Source of the DNA: Agathobaculum ammoniilyticum
GTDB lineage: Bacteria; Bacillota; Clostridia; Oscillospirales; Butyricicoccaceae
Reading direction: 5' to 3'
DNA: 59,071 bases
Assembly (NCBI RefSeq): GCF_025567315.1
Contig: NZ_JAOQJE010000015.1
Span: 1 to 59,071 of the forward strand
The position numbers were made by a program, and so were the translations under genes. Below, piece by piece: positions 16,612-25,742 of the stretch (position 1 is the first letter of the stretch; each line of letters opens with the position of its first letter). A model generated the notes under the pieces. That model made no database searches. It saw only the letters and a list, made by a program, of their open reading frames with translations, and was not told the DNA's origin.

Positions 16612-17404
16612 ATGTATTTACAGACAAAGAATGACCGGAAGGACAGCTTCATTATCGCCCAGATCATGCGCTTCGGACAGTTCTTCGTCACGAATCTGTC
16701 ACTTGTTTTCAGACACCTTTGGCGCTGCCTCCCCAAAAATACTCTCCCAATATCCCACGCCGGAGGAGTTGTTGTCCGTTTCCACCCGCATACTCTCTAA
16801 TCTTCTGGCGAAAGCCAGCCACGGCCGATTAGGAAAAGAGAAAGCTGCGGCAGCCGATTCTTTCGGGGTGAACTTTGCCAAGGACGCTTTTGTATTTCAG
16901 AGCCGGCAACTCATTGAACATTGGCGTTTCTGGAGGGACAAATCGTGGAGCTGGAGGCTCAAATATCCTCTCTGCTGAAGCAGACCGGCAGCTACATCAC
17001 TACCATTCCTGGCATTTAGGACATCCTTTATTTTGAGCAAAGCTGGAGACATCCACCGCTTTGACGCCCCCAACAAGCTGGCTGCCTTTGCCGGGTTGGA
17101 TGTGCGGGTCACACAGTACGGAGAGTTTATCGGAACCCGGCAGGAAATTTCCAAACGCGGTTCGCCCTATCTCCGGAAGGCTGTCTGGCTTGCCGCCTCA
17201 AGGGCGGCTTTTTACGCCCCCGTTCTCTCAGAGTATTATCAATCCCTCCTTGCCCGCGGCAAACACCATCTCACCACCATCTGCTCTGTTTCCAGAAAGT
17301 TATGCAACACCATCCACACCATCCTTAAAGAGGAAAGGCTGTGGCAGCCGGTACCACCCAGAGACAAAACGTGTCGAATAATACCGAACAATAGCGACAA
17401 ATAG
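16612..17404 (+). mobile_element. IS110-family transposase, decayed
   Basis: IS110 transposases are DEDD-type recombinases that move without terminal inverted repeats. The opening YLQTKNDRKDSFIIAQIMRF is the conserved N-terminal phrase. A second frame holds YPTPEELLSVSTRILSNLLAK and a third holds GDIHRFDAPNKLAAFAGLD, ISKRGSPYLRKAVWLAASRA and the usual C-terminus (CSVSRKLCNTIHTILKEE). There are at least two frameshifts and a stop near 17020, and about 90 N-terminal residues including the first catalytic Asp are missing. It sits head to head with the Cas7e stub, 20 bases apart, so it probably broke the cas operon upstream of cas7e. Confidence 0.88.
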
Positions 17405-17430
17405 CGCTTTTCCTGTTTTAGGAAATCTAC

Positions 17431-17655
17431 ATGGAAGCTGCTTTACACTTTCACTGTCAGTGGACTACTGTAGAGCGCAGTATCCGAACCGCTGTGGAAA
17501 GGGCCTATAAGATCAATCCCATCCTGTTGTGCAAGATAGCTGGCTATCCCCTGACCTGTATCCCTACCGCCTCTGAATTTATTGAGATCATCGCTTCTTA
17601 CATACTGCATCCCTCTCAACCGCAGACTGCTCCGCGGCACCTTATCATACCCTGA
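17431..17655 (+). pseudogene. Spo0A-type C-terminal domain fragment
   Basis: A 74-residue frame. WTTVERSIRTAVERAYKIN followed by AGYPLTCIPTASEFIEIIA matches the Spo0A C-terminal DNA-binding domain, in which the first phrase lies near the recognition helix and the second is the last helix. The receiver domain is missing and the N-terminus meets the IS110 remnant, suggesting the element cut it off. It is probably from a Spo0A paralogue rather than the master sporulation regulator. It would not be expected to function. Confidence 0.65.
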
Positions 17656-18012
17656 TCACTTCTCATCTTTCTTCCACCTTTTTCGTACTAACCTCTTGAC
17701 CTTTTATAGCTGGTCTTGCCCCTCCCCTATTTTCGCCTACACATTGATGGGATTTTACTATTATAGTTAATTGTTAAAATTTCCCTAACAGTGCATCCCA
17801 ACTGATCTGTCTGGTTAATATTTATTTATCATTTCCCAGCTTTATTATTTCAACTCAATCCGCCATTCTTTTCCATACTATAAATGTTCTCAGTTTTTTG
17901 AGCATTTCCATGCAGCATCCGTTTGCAAACCATTTATCGTTTGTCAGACATCATCTCACTTCGTATTCCTGACGCTATTTCATATGGCTTTCTTATAATC
18001 CAGCAATATAAG
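17656..18012. other. AT-rich non-coding stretch
   Basis: About 350 bases between the Spo0A-like fragment and the next hairpin. AT-rich, with no frame having a ribosome site and no recognisable RNA. Confidence 0.5.
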
Positions 18013-18050
18013 AGCGCCCTCAACCAAATCGTTCAGGGCGCTCCGTTTTT
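18013..18050 (+). terminator. Hairpin with T-run, plus-strand polarity
   Basis: AGCGCCCT (18013-18020) pairs with AGGGCGCT (18035-18042), followed by CCGTTTTT. The T-run fits plus-strand termination. On the minus strand, after the permease gene, the hairpin is present but the T-run is not. Confidence 0.7.
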
Positions 18051-18068
18051 CCATATATGCCAATATTG

Positions 18069-20456
18069 TCACAATTCGTTTATGGTTTCTGTGATCGCCA
18101 TACGGCGTATCCGTTTGGACGGCGCATAGACCGCTGCGGCCGTCGCACTCAGCACAAACAGCAAAATGATACAAAGCGCCGGCACCGGCAGGCTCCATGT
18201 GTGATAGGGGAAATGACTGGTAATCAACTTGTCATACAGCAGCCTGCTCAGCGACAGCCCTGCCGCGCAGCCTATGATACAGCCGGAAAACGCATAGGTA
18301 GCCGCTTCCGCCGCTATCATCCCTGTCAACTGTCGCCCGTCCATCCCCACCGCCCGCATGGCGCCATATTGCTTCATCCTTGCGGACACGCTCATGGAAA
18401 TGCTGTTGACGATATTGAACACGGTAATCAGGGCGATGACTGCCAGGAACCCGTAGATAAACAGGCTGAATGCCCAATAGGTGCTTCGGTCGCCCTCGTC
18501 CCGCCTGTCTGTAAATTCGTACCGGCCGTTTACCAGATCACGGATTGCAGCTACATCCTGGTCGGCCGCGCTCTTCGCCACCTGTATGTCGATGATCGCA
18601 TAATCCCGCATGCCTGTCAGCCGCGTAAAGGTTTCCTCGGAGCAGATGAGGATGATCTCCCCATCCGTCCGGCCGCTGTTGGAAAACGGGCTGTATTTCA
18701 GCATACCGGCGATCTCCACCTCGAAACCGCCGAGCTGGATTTTGTCCCCGACATCAAGCGGAACATCCTTATCCCAGATGGCCAGCACATAGCCGCTGTC
18801 CCCATATACCTTGGACAGGTCGCTCCCCTTCCGCAGCATATCATCGTCTGGGAGCCAGCCCAGTTGTGACTCGTCATAAGAAATCAGATCCACCGTCGTC
18901 TGCTCTGTATCCACATCGAATGCTGCCGGAATATTTTCCGCATACATCCGCCCATACGCATGCGTCACGCCTTCCATGCCGCTGATTGTGTCTACCAGCG
19001 CATGGTTCACCGTATTGGAGTAAGCACTACTTGCGATCGTCAGATTGGGCGCGGACAGCGACGTCGGCAGCAGGCACCCCAGCAGCTCCACCAGCACGGA
19101 AAAGCACAGGAACAGGATGATGCTGAGTGCGAACGAGCCCGACATCAGGAACAGGTTTTTCTTTGCCGAAACCGCATGGGAAACACCCAGCGAGGACTCG
19201 ATCTTCAAAAAACGCGCCTTTGCCCTGTGCGGTTTGCGCTTTCCGTCCGCCGCATTGCCGGACACCGCTGCAATCGGCGAAACCCTTGCTGCGCGCTTTG
19301 CCGGGGATTGGGCCGCGATCCAAACCGTCAGCACGCCGAGCACCGCACCGCTGACAATGCCGACTGCGCTCACCCCGAACACCGGAATTTCGGAAAATTC
19401 GCCGCCGACCAGATACCGCAGCACCGCGTTCAGACCCCACGCGAGGCATGTGCCGAGCAACACGCCGATCGGCACGGCTGTTTTGCACCAGTTTAGCGCC
19501 TCCAGCCGCACGAAGCGGACGACCTGCTGTTTGCTCATGCCGACGCAGCGCATCATGCCGAAGAACTGCGTCCGCTGGGCGATCGTGCTGTTCAGGCTGC
19601 CCGAAATCATCAGCACGCCTGCGATCAGCACCAGCAGGAACAAAATAATAACCAGCGGATACACGTTTTTCACCAGCGTATTGTCGCTCAGCCCTGCCAG
19701 TCCCATGAGGATAAAGTTCTGCTGGACGTCCGCATCCGCCAGACCGCACTGTTCCTTGATCTCCGCGATCGCCTTTTTCATGTTGGCATGGCTGCCAAAC
19801 TGCACATAATACGAGGCGCTGCCCGTATCGCCGTTATCCTGCATGATCCTGCGGAACGCGGATATGTTCATGAACACGCCGACCTGATCCTCATCCACCA
19901 GCAAGGCTGTCGTCTCGCCGCTGCCGTTGTTGTTGGCGTACCGACTGTCGTCGCTGCGAAAGCCCGTTACACGGAATGTATAGCTGCCGGCAGGCGTGTC
20001 CAGTACCAAACTGTCGCCCACTGCTACGCCGAGCAGCTCCTTCGCATTCGGTGTGAGGATGGCTGCATCATCCGCCTGCACACTGGAAGCCTCGTCAAAG
20101 TAGCGCATGATATCCGTTCGGAAGGGTTCTTCGATACCGCACAGGGCAGCCTGCCTGCCGTCGATCGTATATGCCCTGCTCTGATCAAGGTTGACCACAT
20201 CATACCACGATGCGGCGGCCACATCCGTGCGCGTGCGGATCGTTTGCGCGTCGCTTTCCGTGATATTCTGGATCTGGATATGCCAGTTCCCGTGCGTTTC
20301 CTTTGTGTGCATGGTCTCAGACTGCACCAGCATATCCGCCATGCTGAAAATCGCCGTGACAAGGAACACCGCAAAGATGATGCAAAGCAGCGTCATGCGG
20401 TTTTGCCGCCGGTGCACCTTTGCCGAGATCGGGATCAGGCTGAGATAGCTCCTCAT
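18069..20456 (-). CDS. FtsX-type ABC transporter permease
   Basis: A 795-residue protein with two FtsX/MacB-type permease halves. One N-terminal helix (residues 25-45) is followed by a large extracellular domain and three helices (about 265-375). The same plan repeats (helix near 430, domain, three helices at 670-790). It probably exports or removes a peptide or lipid-like antimicrobial, or drives a wall protein. I chose the ATG at 20456, which has GGAGGT before it and overlaps the ATPase stop (ATGA). It is last in a regulator / kinase / ATPase / permease operon, the usual layout of peptide-sensing modules. The substrate is unknown. Confidence 0.88.
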   Translation of the reverse strand: MRSYLSLIPISAKVHRRQNRMTLLCIIFAVFLVTAIFSMADMLVQSETMHTKETHGNWHIQIQNITESDAQTIRTRTDVAAASWYDVVNLDQSRAYTIDGRQAALCGIEEPFRTDIMRYFDEASSVQADDAAILTPNAKELLGVAVGDSLVLDTPAGSYTFRVTGFRSDDSRYANNNGSGETTALLVDEDQVGVFMNISAFRRIMQDNGDTGSASYYVQFGSHANMKKAIAEIKEQCGLADADVQQNFILMGLAGLSDNTLVKNVYPLVIILFLLVLIAGVLMISGSLNSTIAQRTQFFGMMRCVGMSKQQVVRFVRLEALNWCKTAVPIGVLLGTCLAWGLNAVLRYLVGGEFSEIPVFGVSAVGIVSGAVLGVLTVWIAAQSPAKRAARVSPIAAVSGNAADGKRKPHRAKARFLKIESSLGVSHAVSAKKNLFLMSGSFALSIILFLCFSVLVELLGCLLPTSLSAPNLTIASSAYSNTVNHALVDTISGMEGVTHAYGRMYAENIPAAFDVDTEQTTVDLISYDESQLGWLPDDDMLRKGSDLSKVYGDSGYVLAIWDKDVPLDVGDKIQLGGFEVEIAGMLKYSPFSNSGRTDGEIILICSEETFTRLTGMRDYAIIDIQVAKSAADQDVAAIRDLVNGRYEFTDRRDEGDRSTYWAFSLFIYGFLAVIALITVFNIVNSISMSVSARMKQYGAMRAVGMDGRQLTGMIAAEAATYAFSGCIIGCAAGLSLSRLLYDKLITSHFPYHTWSLPVPALCIILLFVLSATAAAVYAPSKRIRRMAITETINEL

Positions 20457-21136
20457 TCCCGACACCTCCCGAAATCGGTCAGCACGCCGTCGGATACCCG
20501 CAAAATCCGGTCCGCAGTCTGCGCAATGCTCCGGCTGTGGGTAATCAGGATAATGGTCTGCTCATAGCTTCTGGAAGCCTGCTTCAGCAGGGCAATGACC
20601 TCGCTGCTGTTCTGCGTATCGAGGTTGCCCGTCGGCTCGTCGGCAAGGATCAGCGCAGGACGGGTGATCAGCGCGCGCCCGATCGCCGCGCGCTGCTGCT
20701 GGCCGCCGGACAGTTGGCTGGGCAGATGATGGCGGCGTTCCTGCAAATTGAGCACAGTCAGAAGCTCTTCCAGATAGGCTTTGTCCGGCTTCCGATAGTC
20801 CAGCAAAACGGGAAATTCGATATTCTGTTCCACGGTCAGCTCCGGGATCAGGTTAAAGCTCTGGAAGATAAAGCCGATGTTCCGGCGGCGGAAAATCGTC
20901 AGGCTGCGCTCCTTCATGGAGAAAATATCCCTGCCGTCGATCCATACCTTGCCGGAGGTCGGCGTGTCCAGCGCGCCGATCAGATTGAGCAGCGTGCTCT
21001 TGCCCGATCCGGACTCCCCGACCACGGTGACAAATTCACCTTTGGGAACCGTGAAGCTCGCGTTTTTCAATGCGTGTACGGCAGCTTCGCCGCTCCCATA
21101 GGTTTTGCAAACGTTTTGCACCTCTAATAGATCCAT
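20453..21136 (-). CDS. ABC transporter ATPase (MacB/LolD type)
   Basis: A 227-residue ATPase. It has Walker A GESGSGKST (residues 40-48), Q-loop IFQSFNLIPEL, signature LSGGQQQRAAIGRAL, Walker B LILADEPTGNLD and an H-loop in ILITHS. The GNLDTQNSxEVIALL continuation is standard for FtsX-coupled ATPases. It powers the adjacent permease at the inner face of the membrane. It begins about 70 bases downstream of the histidine kinase gene and its stop overlaps the permease start. Confidence 0.93.
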   Translation of the reverse strand: MDLLEVQNVCKTYGSGEAAVHALKNASFTVPKGEFVTVVGESGSGKSTLLNLIGALDTPTSGKVWIDGRDIFSMKERSLTIFRRRNIGFIFQSFNLIPELTVEQNIEFPVLLDYRKPDKAYLEELLTVLNLQERRHHLPSQLSGGQQQRAAIGRALITRPALILADEPTGNLDTQNSSEVIALLKQASRSYEQTIILITHSRSIAQTADRILRVSDGVLTDFGRCRE

Positions 21137-21209
21137 TCGGTCTCACACCTCTTTCTGATTCGGTATAGAAAGAGTACCATGCGCGCCCTACTGCAGGATG
21201 ACACACAGC

Positions 21210-22247
21210 CTACAATTTTGTAGGAATCAGAAAATTCATGGTAAAGGTCGTGCCGGCGCTCAGCTCGCTGTCCACCTCGATGGTGCCGTTATGCGCTTCC
21301 ACGATCGCCCTGGTCAGCGCAAGCCCCAGCCCGATCCCCTGCGTATCCTTGGAAAAGCGGCTGCGGTAAAAGCGCTTGAAAATATGCGGCAGGTCCTCCG
21401 GGTGGATGCCGCTGCCGTTGTCGCGCACCACGATCTGGACAACCGACGCAAATGCCCGCCATGTGATGCGGATTTCATCACCTTGGGCGGTATGGTCCAG
21501 GGCGTTTTTCACGAGATTGCCCACCGCTTCCATCAGCCAGTTCCGGTCGCACCACAACGTTGCCGTATCATCACCGGACAAGATCAGCGTTTTCCCCTCC
21601 TGCTCCGTCCGGTAGGCAAACTGTGTTTCGATCTTGCCCATCATTTCGGATATGTTGTGCTCCGCCTTGTCAATCACGATCGTTCCCGCATCCAGCTTGG
21701 TGATTTTGAGCAGGTTCTGGACCAGCGTTTCGATCCGGTCGAGCTCCTGCTCGGACAGGGATGCAAATTCCCGGATGGTTTGTGCATCGTCTGCATCTTG
21801 CTGTATGATGCCGTTATAGATATTCAGCGCAGCCAACGGGGTTTTCAGCTGGTGGGAAATGTCCGAAATGGTATCCTTCATAAACCGTTTGGCGCGTCCT
21901 TCGTTTTCGGCATGGGCGTTCAGGACAGCGACAAGCGAGTTGACCTCGTGGAACAGGCGGTACAGTTCGCCTTCTTCGTCGCATTCGATCCGGGCGTTCC
22001 GATTCCCCGCGATGTAGTCTTCGATCTGCGCCGCGGCGTTTTCGATCATCCTGCTCTGCGCCCGGAAATACAGATACAACGCAGCGAAAACAGCAATCCC
22101 CATGCCGGCACACGCCAAAAGCACATAAACCGCCGCATGCTGTAATTCCATCGCAGCACAGGCAACTGAAAAGATGGAAAATGCAGCGATTATCAGCAGT
22201 ACTGCGCAGAACAGCCGCTTGATTTTCCGGTTCACCAGTATTTTCAT
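21210..22247 (-). CDS. Sensor histidine kinase
   Basis: A 345-residue kinase with two membrane helices (about 10-33 and 38-62) and almost no extracellular loop, then a HAMP-like linker. The phospho-acceptor is H132 in DISHQLKTPLAAL. The ATP domain has NLVKNALDHT (N-box), VRDNGSGI (G1) and GIGLGLALTRAI (G2). The short loop suggests it senses through the membrane or through the ABC transporter rather than by direct ligand binding. The start at 22247 overlaps the regulator stop (TGATG). Confidence 0.92.
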   Translation of the reverse strand: MKILVNRKIKRLFCAVLLIIAAFSIFSVACAAMELQHAAVYVLLACAGMGIAVFAALYLYFRAQSRMIENAAAQIEDYIAGNRNARIECDEEGELYRLFHEVNSLVAVLNAHAENEGRAKRFMKDTISDISHQLKTPLAALNIYNGIIQQDADDAQTIREFASLSEQELDRIETLVQNLLKITKLDAGTIVIDKAEHNISEMMGKIETQFAYRTEQEGKTLILSGDDTATLWCDRNWLMEAVGNLVKNALDHTAQGDEIRITWRAFASVVQIVVRDNGSGIHPEDLPHIFKRFYRSRFSKDTQGIGLGLALTRAIVEAHNGTIEVDSELSAGTTFTMNFLIPTKL

Positions 22248-22942
22248 CACGCATCCCGCCCTGCTGTATTCCACTTATAGCCCATCCGACGGACAGTCAC
22301 GATGTTTTGCGGATTGGCAGGGTCGTCCTCGATTTTCGTGCGCAGCCGGCGGATATAGACCGTTAGGGTGCTGCTGTCGATATAGTTTTCCTCGCAGTCC
22401 CACAGCCTGCCCAAAATCTGCTCCGGCGAAAGCACGATGTCTGGGTTCTCCATGAACAGGCACAGCAGCTTGTATTCGCTGGCCGTCAGGTCGATCGGTG
22501 CCCCGTTTTTATAGACCTCCCGCTTGAGCTGCAACACCTTGATGCCGTTGGAGTTGAGTTCTGGCTCGGTCTGGCTGAAGTTTTCGCTCCGGCGAAGTAG
22601 CGCATTGACGCGGGAAAGGAATACCGCCAGCTTGAAAGGCTTGGTAATATAATCGTCGCCGCCGATGTCCAGCCCCATGGTGATGTCGGTCTCCTCGTCC
22701 GCCGCGGTCAGGAACATGACCGGCACCCTGGATGATTCCCGGATCTTCCTGCACAGATCATAGCCCGAGCCGTCCGGAAGTGCCACGTCCAGAATGACCA
22801 GATCATAGGTTCCATCCTGCCACAGTTGTTCCGCTTCCATGCTGGTTCGCGCGATGTCGATCTCATATCCCTGCTTTTTCAGGGCAAATGACAGGCCGCC
22901 GATCAGACTCAGGTCGTCTTCTACAAAAAATATCCGCTTCAT
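22247..22942 (-). CDS. OmpR-family response regulator
   Basis: A 231-residue regulator. The receiver domain has the acidic pocket VEDD (residues 7-10), phospho-site D52 in LVILDVALPDG and the conserved Lys in YITKPF. The C-terminal winged helix contains LTASEYKLLCLF and YIRRLRTKIEDDP followed by TVRRMGYKW. It probably controls the downstream kinase/ABC genes in response to the kinase. Confidence 0.94.
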   Translation of the reverse strand: MKRIFFVEDDLSLIGGLSFALKKQGYEIDIARTSMEAEQLWQDGTYDLVILDVALPDGSGYDLCRKIRESSRVPVMFLTAADEETDITMGLDIGGDDYITKPFKLAVFLSRVNALLRRSENFSQTEPELNSNGIKVLQLKREVYKNGAPIDLTASEYKLLCLFMENPDIVLSPEQILGRLWDCEENYIDSSTLTVYIRRLRTKIEDDPANPQNIVTVRRMGYKWNTAGRDA

Positions 22943-23020
22943 TGGCTGCTACCATCCTTATCCAATATCCTCCGCCTTTTCATTATACCGCTTCCGTTGG
23001 ATAATACAACGAACGCGCTT

Positions 23021-23542
23021 TTACAACGCCGCGGCAGTCTCAGCCCCCAATGTCCACGCGATCCGCTTCAGTCCCGTCCCCAATCCCTCGAATCCCACGC
23101 ACCGGCCCGGACGGACGTTCACGGAATAATCCAGCAAGGGCTGCGCCTGGCAGCTGGTATCCAGCCACAGATCGAGTGCCAGCACATCCTCCCACGCCCG
23201 ATTGAGAAACGCCACTTCCCGCCGGCCATGGGTGCGGGTGGCATACGGCTCCCCCGCCTGACCGAGATACTCCTCAATCCGCGCTGCCGGAAAACCGGCG
23301 GCTGTGAGGCTGTCCGTCAGCCCGATACGGAACAGTGCGGGGATATCCGCCCACTGAAAGGGCATCGCATCATAGCGCACGAATGCATAGCGGCTGTGAC
23401 AATGGACCACGAGCAAGCATTTCCTGCCCCGCAGATCTATCACATGCAGATCCCAGCAAAAGCGCCGGTCCGTCTGTGTGCCGTAGTCGGGCGCTTTCAT
23501 TTTCAGGAATCGCTGCAGGGGGAAGGTCAGTCCCAGTTCCAT
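23021..23542 (-). CDS. DUF6933-like conserved hypothetical protein
   Basis: A 173-residue protein. The phrase RKCLLVVHCHSRYAFV and the opening LGLTFPLQRFLKMK look like the DUF6933 family, a conserved protein of unknown role often found beside regulators. There is no signal peptide and no obvious catalytic triad. It begins 11 bases after the LysR-type gene on the same strand, so the two are probably co-transcribed. Assignment to the family rests on memory of its motifs. Confidence 0.55.
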   Translation of the reverse strand: MELGLTFPLQRFLKMKAPDYGTQTDRRFCWDLHVIDLRGRKCLLVVHCHSRYAFVRYDAMPFQWADIPALFRIGLTDSLTAAGFPAARIEEYLGQAGEPYATRTHGRREVAFLNRAWEDVLALDLWLDTSCQAQPLLDYSVNVRPGRCVGFEGLGTGLKRIAWTLGAETAAAL

Positions 23543-23553
23543 TTCACTTCACC

Positions 23554-24477
23554 TCATGGGGCATGCTGATTTTTCTCCGTCCGAATCCGGTCGGCCGCGC
23601 GTTCCGCTGTCCGTACAAACCGCTCCACATCCGGACAGGGCGACGTGGCATAAAGCAGGCCGTATGGAACAGCGTACTCCCACTCCACCGGAAGCGAGAC
23701 CAGTCCCGGGTGGACATCCTGCCAGCATTCCAGCGTAAGTAGCGCATGCCCTGTTTCCGCGCAGCGGTTGAACACGGAAATATCGTAAAACCGAGGGGTG
23801 TCCTCCACCTGGATCTGCGGATGGTTCTTTCGCAGCTCCGCGCGCAGCCTGTCGTTAAGGCCTGAATCCCCCGCCTTCACCATCATCAGGGTCTGCCCAT
23901 GCAGGTCGGAAAGCGTCAGCCGCTTCTTTGCGGCCAGAGGATGCTCCCGCCGTACCGCCACCATGCATTTATAGGTACCCAGCGCCAGAAAACTGCATTG
24001 GTCCAGCCACGCGCGGGAGTCGCACACCCCCACAAGGAAGTCGAACTTCTCTCCCAGTCTGCCAATTTCGGCAAGGATACCCTGATGGTCGTCCTCAAAA
24101 GGGACCAGATGGAGCTTGTAGCCGGGGAACGCCCGATTGACCTGGTACCACAGATCCATGAATGGTTTGGCAGGGTTGAGCAGCGAGGTCCCCACGCAGA
24201 AGGTGGTTTCCGCATCGGCTGTCGCAGCCCGGGCGCTGTCCACCGACCGTCTTGCGTAGTCCTGTAAAAACCTCGCATCCCGCGCAATCATTTCCCCCGC
24301 CGCGGTAAGGCGCACGCCGTGCGGGGTGCGTTCGAGCAGCCGCAAATCCAAATGCGCTTCCAGCACGTCCATCTGTTTCATCACCGCCGTGGCTGAAATA
24401 AACAGCCGCTTGGAGGCACTGGTAAAGCTGCCGCAGTCCGCCACCGTCAGGAAGGTAGTAAGTAATGGGTTGAGCAT
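23554..24477 (-). CDS. LysR-family transcriptional regulator
   Basis: A 307-residue regulator. The N-terminal winged helix reads FLTVADCGSFTSASKRLFIS, then VMKQMDVLEAHLDLRLLERT, and the linker helix RFLQDYARRS. A periplasmic-binding-like effector domain follows. It is transcribed away from the SDR fragment / AKR genes on the other strand, with its promoter in the gap around 24480-24560, so it may once have controlled those redox genes. Confidence 0.9.
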   Translation of the reverse strand: MLNPLLTTFLTVADCGSFTSASKRLFISATAVMKQMDVLEAHLDLRLLERTPHGVRLTAAGEMIARDARFLQDYARRSVDSARAATADAETTFCVGTSLLNPAKPFMDLWYQVNRAFPGYKLHLVPFEDDHQGILAEIGRLGEKFDFLVGVCDSRAWLDQCSFLALGTYKCMVAVRREHPLAAKKRLTLSDLHGQTLMMVKAGDSGLNDRLRAELRKNHPQIQVEDTPRFYDISVFNRCAETGHALLTLECWQDVHPGLVSLPVEWEYAVPYGLLYATSPCPDVERFVRTAERAADRIRTEKNQHAP

Positions 24478-24618
24478 AGCCCCTCCTTATGTATTAACAA
24501 TAGGTTGATACCATGCTAACACATTGGAGATTCCCCGTCAAGGCTGCCGCTGGTACAATAGAGGAGGACGAACAATTGGCCACCACTCCCACAGAGCACT
24601 TGCTCTCCCTCCTCCGGC

Positions 24619-24825
24619 ATCATCGTCACGCCTCTGGCGCTCGACGAATTTAATGGCCCGTGCGGGGATTTTTATAAGAACATGTTCACCAACTGCCCGG
24701 CAGACCGCCCCGGCACATCGGGCGAGGTGACGGGTGTGGCCGAGCTGCTCATCGGCAGCCGCAGCGCTTTCATCACCGGCGCGGACTTTCTGGTGGACGG
24801 CGGCGCGACCGCCCCTGTATTTTTA
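24619..24825 (+). pseudogene. Short-chain dehydrogenase (SDR), C-terminal fragment
   Basis: The frame reads IIVTPLALDEFNGPCGDFYK, then GEVTGVAELLIGSRSAFITG and DFLVDGGATA, which is the end of an SDR enzyme (after the catalytic Tyr-Lys, through the usual GxxxxVDGG close). The N-terminal Rossmann half is missing. There is no stop before the AKR gene, which is in the same frame 49 bases on. A ribosome site before the AKR ATG shows that gene starts separately. Confidence 0.7.
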
Positions 24826-24873
24826 CGGACCGCTCAAAACATAATTACATCGATCAAAACAGGAGGAAACACC

Positions 24874-25716
24874 ATGGATTATGTAACATTGAACAACGGG
24901 GTCAGGATGCCCCAACTAGGCTACGGCGTATATCAGGTGGCCGCGGCTGAAACCGAACGGTGCGTGGCCGACGCTATCCGCGTGGGCTACCGCTCCATCG
25001 ACACCGCCCAGGCCTACGGCAACGAGCATGGCGTGGGCGACGCCTGGCGCAAGAGCGGCGTCAGCCGTGACGAGCTGTTCCTCACCACCAAGGTATGGAT
25101 CGCCAACGCCGGCGAGAAAAAGGCTGCTGCTTCCATCGACGCCTCCCTGCAAGCCCTTCAGACCGATTATGTGGACCTGCTGCTCATCCACCAGCCCTTT
25201 GGGGATTACTACGGTACCTATCGGGCGATGGAAAAGGCCTACCGCGACGGCAAGGTCCGCGCGATCGGCGTGAGCAATTTCTACCCCGACCGCTTTATCG
25301 ACCTGACCACCTTTGCCGAGGTAACGCCCGCGGTCAACCAAGTGGAGACCCATGTATTCCAGCAGCAGAAGGTCGCCCGTGAGGTGCTGGCGAAGCATCA
25401 TACCCAGATCGAATCTTGGGGTCCCTTTGCCGAGGGCCGGAACCAGATGTTCACCAACCCCGTCCTGACCGAGATCGGCGCCAAATACGGCAAAACCGTA
25501 GCCCAGACCGCGCTGCGCTTCCTGCTCCAAAGCGGTGTGGTAGTCATTCCCAAGTCTGTCCACGTCAAGCGGATGGAGGAAAACTTCCATGTATTTGACT
25601 TTACCCTGAACGAGGACGACATGGCCGCTATCGCCGCCCTGGACACTGCTGAGAGCGCGTTCTTCTCCCACTATGATCCGGAGACGGTGGAATGGTTCAT
25701 GTCGCTGATGCGATGA
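24874..25716 (+). CDS. Aldo-keto reductase
   Basis: A 280-residue AKR, normal length. The catalytic tetrad is complete: D43 and Y48 in SIDTAQAYGNE, K73 in LTTKVW, H106 in LLIHQPF. The NADPH-site phrase VVIPKSVHVKRMEEN is near the C-terminus. It reduces aldehydes or ketones with NADPH in the cytoplasm; specificity is unknown. The ATG at 24874 has AGGAGG eight bases upstream. It is followed closely by the RibD-C-like reductase gene. Confidence 0.9.
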   Translation: MDYVTLNNGVRMPQLGYGVYQVAAAETERCVADAIRVGYRSIDTAQAYGNEHGVGDAWRKSGVSRDELFLTTKVWIANAGEKKAAASIDASLQALQTDYVDLLLIHQPFGDYYGTYRAMEKAYRDGKVRAIGVSNFYPDRFIDLTTFAEVTPAVNQVETHVFQQQKVAREVLAKHHTQIESWGPFAEGRNQMFTNPVLTEIGAKYGKTVAQTALRFLLQSGVVVIPKSVHVKRMEENFHVFDFTLNEDDMAAIAALDTAESAFFSHYDPETVEWFMSLMR

Positions 25717-25742
25717 GCGTTATTGGAAAGGAGCAGTTCCGC

